A DNA stretch of 64,000 nucleotides, taken from assembly GCA_008360955.1 (NCBI GenBank), contig LUCM01006371.1:63679-127678 (forward strand), given 5' to 3'. This DNA is from Fasciolopsis buskii (taxonomy: Eukaryota > Platyhelminthes > Trematoda > Plagiorchiida > Fasciolidae). The notes under the pieces are model-generated. The model saw nothing but the letters and a program-made list of their open reading frames with translations. It searched no databases and was not told where the DNA came from. Position 1 is the first letter of the stretch; every line of letters begins with the position of its first letter. Shown here piece after piece: positions 51,901-62,015 of the stretch. The position numbers and the translations under genes are program-made.

Positions 51901-54900
51901 GGTTGAGCGTTGTGGAACAAAACAGGAAAGGGGAAAAGAGGACGTAAATATTGGCAAATTTTTCCACCTAATTCGAAGATTTATAGTGCACTCCAAACAA
52001 ACCACGATGGGAAATTCATCCTCGACCACTGATAGTACTACGCTAAGCACTAATTTGCTTTCTTGAACAGTGAAGAACTGGAGCAGTGGAAACAAGCGCC
52101 CTTCCCAGACCACCGATGACCCTGTGACGGGTGCATTACATCGCCCTGTTCTTTACTCGGTTGTAAGTTATCTCAAACGGTGCGAGACAACATTCTTTTA
52201 TTCCGTGTAAGTCTCATATGGAATAAAAACCGACTGTTTATTTCTAACTCTATCTGTTTTAAGTCTGCGATGGGAGAAGGGAAATCGGGTTGTCAAATTC
52301 CAACTGGTAGCCGCTGTCTTCATTACAGATCCTTATTCTCAAAAGCGAAATATTGACGATTCATGAGAACGCTTTTTCCAATGGCTATCAAGCACGCTGT
52401 CCTCGTCCCCAAGGTTCACTCGGCCAAACTGACAAAGAATTATTAACGAATCATAGTTGTGCTTCTATCGTGTACTTTTCAACGAACAGCTTCCATGTGC
52501 ACTCCTGATGCTGTGAATTTGATTCTGATGAGGCGTACCAATTCGGAGTGCACAAGTATAGAGATGTTTGAACGAGAGGAGCGCCGGGTACGCATACCTG
52601 ACGAGCGGCGATAACCGCGAAACCGGTCGTGTGCTTCCGGGGAAATTTTGTTCCCTCATCCAGATACTATTTGCAATTTGGATATATACAAATATATCAC
52701 TCTGAAATAAACTTGGAAGGTTAACAGAACTGATCTTGACAACTACCGAATTTAGTACTAAGAAGCATGACGAAGTCATGTTAATTTACGGTCTTTTCTG
52801 AAGGACTTATTAAACTGCACCCAGCTAGTTGCAGTGCAGTTTGATTCCGGTGCAACAGGAGTGGAAGAGTCATCAACAATGGGCACTGAAGGTTAGCCTA
52901 GTGAATCAGTTGTACGACTAAGCATAGAAGGTCGAAATTCTACACAAATCGAAAGTCTACGGACCATCCCGGTGACGTTTGGAGCCGGACTGAGAAACCA
53001 AACAACTAATTCTTGATTGCTCAACCAACACTGCAGCGAAGATGACATTATCACGAAAAGAGAACTCTAGCGATTTTAGCCGGGACTATCTGAAAGTGCT
53101 TGATGAATTCAAGCGAAAAACTCACCGCGAAATGTCAGTCATCTGGAATGTATTCAGAGGCACTTAGTGTGACGTGAAGCCACACAAATCTGAGGATACC
53201 GGCAGCTGAAGGAATCAGTCAGCCAGGTGCCCGATGAAGAGATCCAAGTATAATGAACTCCATAGACTGTCAGACAGTCAACCAATGGGATTTTGTCCTT
53301 TTGCTTGCAACTACGAGTGTTATTGTCCACTAAACTTGAATTTACTATAATGCCTCATCTAAACAGTTCTCTGAACTGACAAGGTCTGCGCTGAAGGCGG
53401 GGCAATATCTCCGACTCGGCTGACTAACTGACACAGAAAATCAATTGATAGGCAGATCGATAGATTCAGACTGAAATGAGGCCTGTGAATTTGCTGAATG
53501 CTTTTTCTTGCAAAATGAAAGTGACTTGCACAAATTTCGAAGTAGAGTGGACGTCCCAACCATTTTTTCTGTTTCAGAACCAACGAAAAGACTGCTAATC
53601 GTGCACCGACTATATTTTTGGTAGCTATGCAATACCTGGGTGGTAGTACGTCGAATGAACTCGATTAGCACTCACCAATTCGAAGTTTATGTAGTGTCTG
53701 TGTGAGATCCGGTTATCAATCAAAGATAAAGTGCACACAGGAAGAGTGACATCGGTCCTGATATACAGCTGAGAAACGTGGCCGCTAAGGGCAGGAGAAA
53801 TACGAAGACTTTCAGTGTTTGAACACCGTTGTCTTCAAGCCAGTTATGAAGTGTAACGAAGGAATTTTTTAAGTAACTCACAGGTTATGTCTAAAGTACT
53901 CGATTCTAGAGTCCTGTCTTTAGAACAGGCACTGAATCGGAATAGACGAGGTTGGTTAACACATGTTTTCCGCATGCCCACAGAATGACCATCTCGTTGT
54001 TAACTATTCTGATAGGCACGTATTGATTGAAAAATGGTTAGAGGTGGCCACTCGATAACATGGTAAAGAGATATGAAAATTTAACTAGTGAATTGGCTCG
54101 TGTAGGTCAAGTTAGACTTTCGCGTTGGGGTTCACGAGGTCGCCCAAAGCGACGGTTGCTGACAGTGAGTGATATGGATCAGTGCGAAAGAGAGTGACAT
54201 TAGTTTCATTCGAAATCTTTCCTTTTCTAAATAGTCGTTGATCTCATATTATCTTGAGGGAAATCGCTCAGCATTGTTTGTTCTTTTTTCTCCTTTCACT
54301 AAGCGGTTCTGTACAGTAGCAACCAAAAACAGTGCAAACTGACCGTACAAAAGCTGTATTATCGTGTTATTTATGTAATTTGTGAAAATAAGATTGAATG
54401 CTACCACCATAAAAACGTCGGCACTGCCAGGCCGACGAATGTGGCCCAGAACTTCGGAGGATACAGTCATTCAATTCCCAACCATCTTGGAACCTGTTTC
54501 ACATGGTACTTTACAACTAGTCTTTCTAGGTTTTTTATATTTCATACTGCACTGTTTCACACTATCACTTACTCGGAGATGAACACGTCTAGTGGTGAAA
54601 ACCCAAGGCGTTTCCCGTGGATACGCGACACGCAGCGCTGCACGGATCTGAAATCCAGGACAGGATTGAGAATAATCCATTACATATGAAGTGCTTTTGG
54701 GAATAATGAAAAGACCGGCGAAGTTATACGACTACAACATGGTTGGGCATCGTGCAAAATCGTTTGTGCAAAAGTGCAAAAACATTTAGCTATTTGATTA
54801 ATCATGTTACGCTTCTGTACAACCTCATCACTCGTTAATGCAAACAAACGTGTTGTTATCCCAGCAATAATAAATACGATTCTGTGTTGACTGGTATGAG

Positions 54901-57900
54901 GACTTACCGAGTTGTATTCAATATAGGATTCCAAAAGAATCGCTCCCTTGGAACGTTTCGCTAGCTTCTTATCCTTCAACGTGTACCACTTACATCGGCG
55001 ATTCGCAATCTGCCGGAAAAAGTTAGAAAGTGCTTTTGTGTGCTTAGCAGGTAATGAGTGGCAAAATAAGCTTTCATATTTTCTCCGAACGAGATTCGGA
55101 GCGTATCGAAAAGTCGATTAGCCATGGGATGAATGTGCGAGTACAGTTGTTCAGTAACATCGCTGTTGGTAGGATGCCTTACTGACTTTTGGACAATTGC
55201 ATACATGAGATTTACTTTCGTTTTTAATCACACAGATGTTTTTGACCGGTTCCGAATCGGATCGCTCAAGCGATTAAAAGACACTGTGTCCTGATCATTA
55301 GAATCTGTATTTCTCCAGAGAGGTAGGTCTGTTCACTGATTTATCAATTTTCTGTCTTCCGATATTTCATCAGTGTTGGGCACATTTAGTTGGATGAAAA
55401 TCGACACGAATCAAAAACTGTCGGCCTAACCTCCGTCTGAAACACTGTGCGAGCACCATGGTTTTCGATACCGGCAGGTCTTGCGAGTATTTGGCCCAAA
55501 GTTTTAGCGACAGACTAAACCCGGCAAGGGATAAACCAAAATCTTGAGCGAAAATCATTCATGAGCATCTCATTGTGATACAAGGTTCACCGCCTATGTA
55601 TGGCAAATTGACGTGAGAGGAAAGGGTTAAAATTGTGCGACCTTGGACGAGACTCACCTGAATGACCGGAAAACATACTTTTCCGAGAAAATCTGCGCAT
55701 CGTTTATCCTCCTCTTGGACGACAATCTCCAATACGTCATAAATATCGCTTATTGGACTGCCGCGGACGAGAAAACAAAAAAATGACCTCAAAACATGCT
55801 TCGAAAAATCTCGATGAAAATAATCAAAATAATCTCAACATTTGATTCAATTTTATTCCGGTGTTTCAGTCAATTCGCAGGATGCGTAGATACGGAATTC
55901 TGGTGTACACATGACAACGGCCGCGCCGTCAGGGAACGGAAGAAAGCTAGTTGTGTCCCGGTTAGGGACTCTAAATTTTAGGTTAAAAATCAGTAGTATG
56001 ATTCACATGGTAACCTCCGAGTAAATTTTGTGTGTTGAATTGGAACTCTGGAAATGTTTGTTGTCACTTTGGTTTAATTTTCTAATCTAACCAGACTAGT
56101 AATTTTCCCAGGCAAATGTCTCCCAGCCTTTCTTGTTTCTAAGTAACGATATAAAATATGGAAATGCTGAAGACAATTTGTCGAGTTAATCAAGTGAAAC
56201 TACTTTACCACTTGTCTTGGAGTCAATCGGGCTGAATATCGCCAACGTTCTAGAGATTCATAGATATCTAATCATCGAAATGTCTCGTGTGACATGGAAA
56301 GAGTGACATATTTTGGTAGGACCAACTGCCAGTTTTTCCATTTGATTATGGTCCTAGGTGATATAATTCTAGTATCTAATGGAACTATAACGGGGTGTGT
56401 AACCATGTCCAACTTAATTTGGAGAGTAAAAAGCATGATCTATTTCACGAGATTTCTCGTTCCTTTGAACCCAGTAGTCTCAATCGATCGATTCAGTTCA
56501 CCACGAGCAGAGCAAGAAAGCAACAGAAAAACTCACATTACGAAAGCTTGATTCCACACGGGATTGTTTGTTTTGTACACGGTCGACGTGTAGACGCATC
56601 GATTCACCAATCGAATCAAGCAATACGAATCGCATCGACCACTGCGGTCCTTCGGAGACAAATCGCGGGCACCACGAACTGAACGTATCGGGCAAAGGGA
56701 ATGCAGCGGTTGTGATAGAATGTAAGCATAGCAAATATTACTACATGGAACATATTTCTACAAATTCAAAGCATGTTTTTGATCGATTACGCTTTTTATA
56801 ACCAATCGAATCAATCGTGTAGGGAATGAGCATGTGTTCACCACTATCCGCCGATAGCCCCCGGTACGGTTGTGCTGTGAAAAAATATGAGAGGGAGTAT
56901 ATTTAAGACTGTGGGGCTAATTAAATTCTCTCATAAGTTACAATGCTAGTTGCCGTCTTACAACCGTCTCCAGCCGCACGTGACCGAGTTTCAAACGGAC
57001 AGGGGCAGTGCACGACGTCAATAGTTTCACTCACCGGTGACGTATCCAGGTTTGGTATTTGGGCTGTTTTTTTTCAGACAAAACCAGATTTTGCGTATTT
57101 GTTTTTATCAGTGCGTTTCATGTGCGAATGGAAAACCAAAAAGGGGCCCGAAGAACCATGTGATTCTTAGATGGATTCATCATCCATCCTCGTTCCTATT
57201 CATTCAAATGAGATTCTTGTGCCAATCTAACAACGAGGTGTACAAGTATGGAGGATAGTGAACAGGGGAGTCCCGGGCACGGATAACTAACAGAAGACAA
57301 CAATCGTGAAACCAGCAGGACCATTCCGAGAACATTTATCCATTGATCCATACCTGAAACATACTACTTATAAGAAAAACACTTTCGGAATTAATGTATT
57401 GTTTATTGAGTTTTCTCCAGCCTAGCAGGCAAAACTCTACTACTAATCCTCTTGAGACGCATGTGTAAACTCATCGCCCATATGACGCGTGACCGGAGTG
57501 AGATACTAGCGCCAGCCAAAACTTAGCAAGTACAACCTGATGCGAGAATTGATTAGGGCGGCAAACCTAGCGTAAGACCTGTCGGGTATCAGAGTTTCTG
57601 TTTTCGATTACTGCTCTTCACTGGGTCGATCGTCCGTCTCCACTTTCTCAGGTGAAAACAACCAGGGTCAACCGACAAGCGGAGATTCTCACCTACTAAG
57701 TAAGCTCATCACACATTTATAGGTTGCTTTGTTTGCATTATTGCGCCCGTGCGACTGCCATCATTTCATTAGTTGTCCGGATCGTACTTCGATTGGTCCA
57801 TCGTGTTTGATGCATTTCGCGTGACTCGGTTCATAGCGTTTTTCTTCTAATCCAGAGCGCTCAACCTGATTAGTTGGCCTAGCTGGTGATATGGCATTTT

Positions 57901-60900
57901 TTCCTATATTTTCACACTTGCCTTCGACCCACGCGTAGTTTGTATATTGATCGCCATTTGTCCGTCACGGTCCATCATTGCGCAAGCACCGGTAACCATT
58001 GAAATAGCTGCTACACTCGGACGCAATACCCATTACTATACCATCCTTTGACAGGGCCCAAGTAACAAATCCGATTAAATGAAACTAGCACTCAAGTTGG
58101 TCAGACGGGGCGTGGTATGTAGTTATGGTATACATATAAAGGGATGCGCGAAACCGTATCCATCCGATGATGTTAAGCGTCAGCTAGCAAGCGGGCCCGA
58201 CGTGATGGCAGTCAACCCTAGTCGTGCATTCAGAGCGTTGGCAAGGCTCAGAGCGTGTGCGTTCGACGGTAGGTTAATCTGCGAGACAGATTATCAAGGT
58301 CAACGTCAAGTGTTCTCGGCTTGGACGGGATTGAGAGCAGACCTGTTCGCTCTCAAACGGCAAGGCGTGTGGGAAGTGTGATCCGATTTGTCTGTCGCGT
58401 CAGCGGTCAGGGTTGGGCAGGGATAAATGTACAATGTGCTGTTAGGTCCTTCACTAGGGCCCAAACGGGTGAGAACTGAGTGCAACGTGCCTTAAATTGA
58501 CCAAGTTTCGCTCACACCTGGTACACCTTTAGGTGGGAAAAATTTTGTATTTCGACTGTTTATCTTCAACTGTGACACGGGTGCCGCTGGGTCCGGAAGA
58601 TCAGATTCAACGATGACAGCTACAAGTAACCTACGTTCTACATTTTAGGCTATGCCTATAAGATTATAGAGAGATACGATTAATACGTTGTTCAATCCAT
58701 CCATTTACGAAATTAGCAAGAACAAATTAAATCACAAAACGGCATACTGTAAAACAAGAGGCACATTGGAGGAGAAACCGCATTCTCACGTCATCATAAA
58801 GGCCGCGTCGCCAAGACTCGATGCCCCAGTGAGTCAGCCTAGCAACTGTTAAGATGACGTTTCGTGGTAGCGTAAAAATAAATGAGTTATGGTATCTCAA
58901 AAACTCGTCCCAGAGTTCGGTGCATTTGCAAGGGTTTCGAAAACACAACCCTTTCTACCGTGCGAAGTGTGAGTGCCAACTTACCAATAAGAAAAAGCCA
59001 CCCTACATCTTTCCGGTTCTGCAGTGACCGCCGGAGACTCTAATAAAAGAAAAAGTAAAGAAACGCTGATTAACAAATACTTCTTAGGCATGATTAAGCT
59101 TAATCGCATAAAAGACAACAGTAGTGCGTGCTGTTTAGAACAAATAGCGGCAGATGTCAGTCAATCAACGATTACGAAGTCTTAACTTGAAGGTCGCAGA
59201 TCCAAACCTTTTCATCGGCTGTCACTTCCGTCACTGGAAGACTGAAACCGGTCGGAACACCTGTCTCCGAAATACGGATCACTGTTATATGGTTGATAAA
59301 CGGGGTGAATATATGGGACATTTGTGATGGACCCGACTTATAGTGTGCTACAGAGATTGCAAAGCAAGGTCAACCTAGCCCATCCAAAAGTCCCTAGTAC
59401 TTGGTGTAGAGAGTTCACGTCATCCCCTTCGCATCGGGTAGCCGAAGTATGGTCGCCTTGGCGACCGCAGGTTGAAGACTATGCATCATTCCAGTGTTTT
59501 TCCTAACTAACATATACTATTCAATTGTATGCTTCCGTTTCTAGTACGAATGCATCATCGTCATGGTTAACTGACCACCTCAGCTTGTAAAGAATCACAT
59601 TTTCCACTTAGGTACTCAACAAATGCTTCTTTGTTATGGCCCAGATTAGTCTGCAGTTGTAAGAGCAGGCACAGTGATGCTGTCCCAAACGAAACTCTAC
59701 TAATCGGTCCCGTTTCAGTCCGAAATCGATCCCAAATGTTACCGTCCAGTTGCTAATTATTTCACCACGTGACTGAGGCCATGTACACTATTTTGTCTGA
59801 CTTTCAAAACTACCGAGTACTAGTTTTGACAACCGAAACGTGTTTCGACTCATCTGTTCCGCTTCGAGATGACAGCTATAATTAAAAAGTAGGGACCTGC
59901 ATAAATTCCTCACCGAAAGCTGGCATGGAGAAAACTATCACGTCGGGTCGGGGTGTCTCAGGCTCTGAGCCGGCTACTCGCCCTCAGAGCCTCTTGAAAT
60001 GTGCCCAAGTGACCAGCGTTTCAAATAGCCTCCCACTGAAGTGCCAGGACGAAGGTAAACGTCCGGCGCTCTTCACTGAGTTGACGGATCACAAATAATC
60101 AGTGTAAGGGAGTTGGTTGAATCCTGATTTTAAATCAACCACAGCCAGCGTGCGAAACGCACGGCTGTGCTTGCCGCTGTCCGTGGTGAAGAGGAGTACT
60201 GGACACCCAGGATGTCCAGCCCCATCAGGAACTGAACAATCAGACACCGTCCCCCAGTGAGGGTTACTTGACCCTCAGATCATCCCGGTGCCTTGCGGAT
60301 TAAGACATTTAATCAAAGTTTCAGGCTAGAGTCCCCGAAATCAATCCTCTACTTCGGTTTGGGCAACCGGGTAGTACGAAGCCCACGGAGGACTGATGGA
60401 TCCTGATGGATGGCCGGTAATTTGGAAATGGGGGGGAATAGAGAAACCAGCATGTGTTGTGAACTCTACACAATGTTTCTTATCCCTTCTCGTCTTTCAC
60501 TAATTTGTTTCGTCCTTCGTCATGATCCCGATGGTACACTACTTGTATGCAGATTTGTGCGAAAAATATAATCATGTGCATAAAACATCTCAATTTTCGC
60601 CTCGTTTTGATCTTCCAAGCATACGGAACCTTCGACTTCTTATACTCCAAGGTTTTATTTTTTTTATCCGGATGCGGTTGATTAAAATGCAAAATACATA
60701 AACGACCAACCAGTTGATGGATGTTAGAAGGCCACTTTTCCATAAGTTTTCAATTGGTGAAGAATTCATCAATATTTAAGCAATTTCAAGTCGTCTTTGA
60801 CAACCAAAATGGCGCTGGACACTGAGATACACGGGCAGTCTGCTGTACCGTTTAAATAAAAATCAATCTAATAATTCACCATGTGATATCATCGCTCAAC

Positions 60901-61975
60901 TGACCATTAAGAAACCATGGAAGCACTGTACGGATGCTTTATCTTTGTTAGGAATCATCAGCAATCCAACATCAAGTTCGAAAAATCCAACAGCTTCCTG
61001 CCCGGTAGCGTAATGGCTAAGGCGTTCGACTCAGAATCGTTCGTTCTGGGTTCGAGTCCCAGCTCCCTGTGAGATGGATATGCACTGGTGATCATTCCTA
61101 ACAAGGATGAAACGGTTATACAGTGCTGCCATCGTTTCTTAATGGTCAGTCGAGCGATGATATCACATGGTGAATTATTTCATGTAAACATTCAATCTCC
61201 TACTACTAAAATGCATCAAGTAATCAAACTCTGTAGGTCATATCCAAAGCCTTGGTCGTACTTAGGCTACCTGCAGAGAAGTCATCTATCAGTAGGGGTC
61301 GATCTCTCTGAGCTAGCGGACAGTAACCATGCAAATCAGTGGCGGATAGGTGCAACATCGTCATGTGGTGAACTTCAACAAACAGTTCAGATCCTGCCCG
61401 GTAACGTAATGGCTAAGGCGTTCGACTCAGAATCGTTCGTCCCGGGTTCGTGTCACAGTTCAGGTGGAGTGAATATACACTGCTGATGATTCCTAACAAG
61501 GACGAAACGGCCGTACAGTGCTTTCATGGTTTCTTTATGGTGAATTGAGCGATGATATCACATGGTGAATTATTTCATGAAAACATTCTACTTTCTGCTA
61601 CTAGCATTTTCCAAAAAAATTAAGAATTCCGAAATCCAAAATTACCCGGGCACGTTCACTTTCCCAAGACTAACGTCTACCACGTAAACGCAACTTTCAG
61701 CGGTCACAGGAAGCGGAAAACTATAATCGTTTTTGACGGTCATTTGATACCCCTTTCCTTAAATTCATTTATCCGAAATGTTTGCAAAAGCCAATGGATT
61801 CTACGATAGATTTCCCCAACATTTCCAAAAAAGCACACGCACACAATCATGTTCTTGAACGCACACACATTGTACAGGCCGTGTTGGATTGCGACTGCAG
61901 TTGCGAATGGCATGAATTCACAAGTGTTCACCATTGATCTCTTTTTTAATCATTTACCTACTTCCTGTGTCGTGC

Positions 61976-62015
<40 letters not shown>

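Larger units (their letters stand above)
60870..61612 (+). mobile_element. Family A tandem array (retrozyme-like dimer)
   Basis: A minus-oriented tail and half ribozyme (60,870-60,965) comes first. Then follows a plus unit with tRNA-like part (60,990-61,060) and ribozyme (61,070-61,140), then a complete second plus unit (61,195-61,580), and the start of a third (AAAACATTCTAC to TACTAGCAT, 61,580-61,608). Corresponding positions of the two plus ribozymes (ATTCCTA at 61,094 and 61,489) are 395 bp apart. The first ribozyme has lost core bases (GGTGATCA for CTGATGA plus flank). The second is intact. Confidence 0.85.

Noticed and set aside
58079..58381. 100-residue plus-strand frame
   Set aside because: No recognisable domain and lies antisense in an MCTP intron; repeat-like composition.
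60870..60965. Additional minus-strand hammerhead
   Set aside because: CTGATGA is present, but GAAA has become ATAAAG and the upstream stem I strand is replaced, so it is a dead half copy.
61391..61455. Functional tRNA gene
   Set aside because: Box A and B fit, but there is no closed acceptor stem and the sequence runs into the ribozyme SINE.
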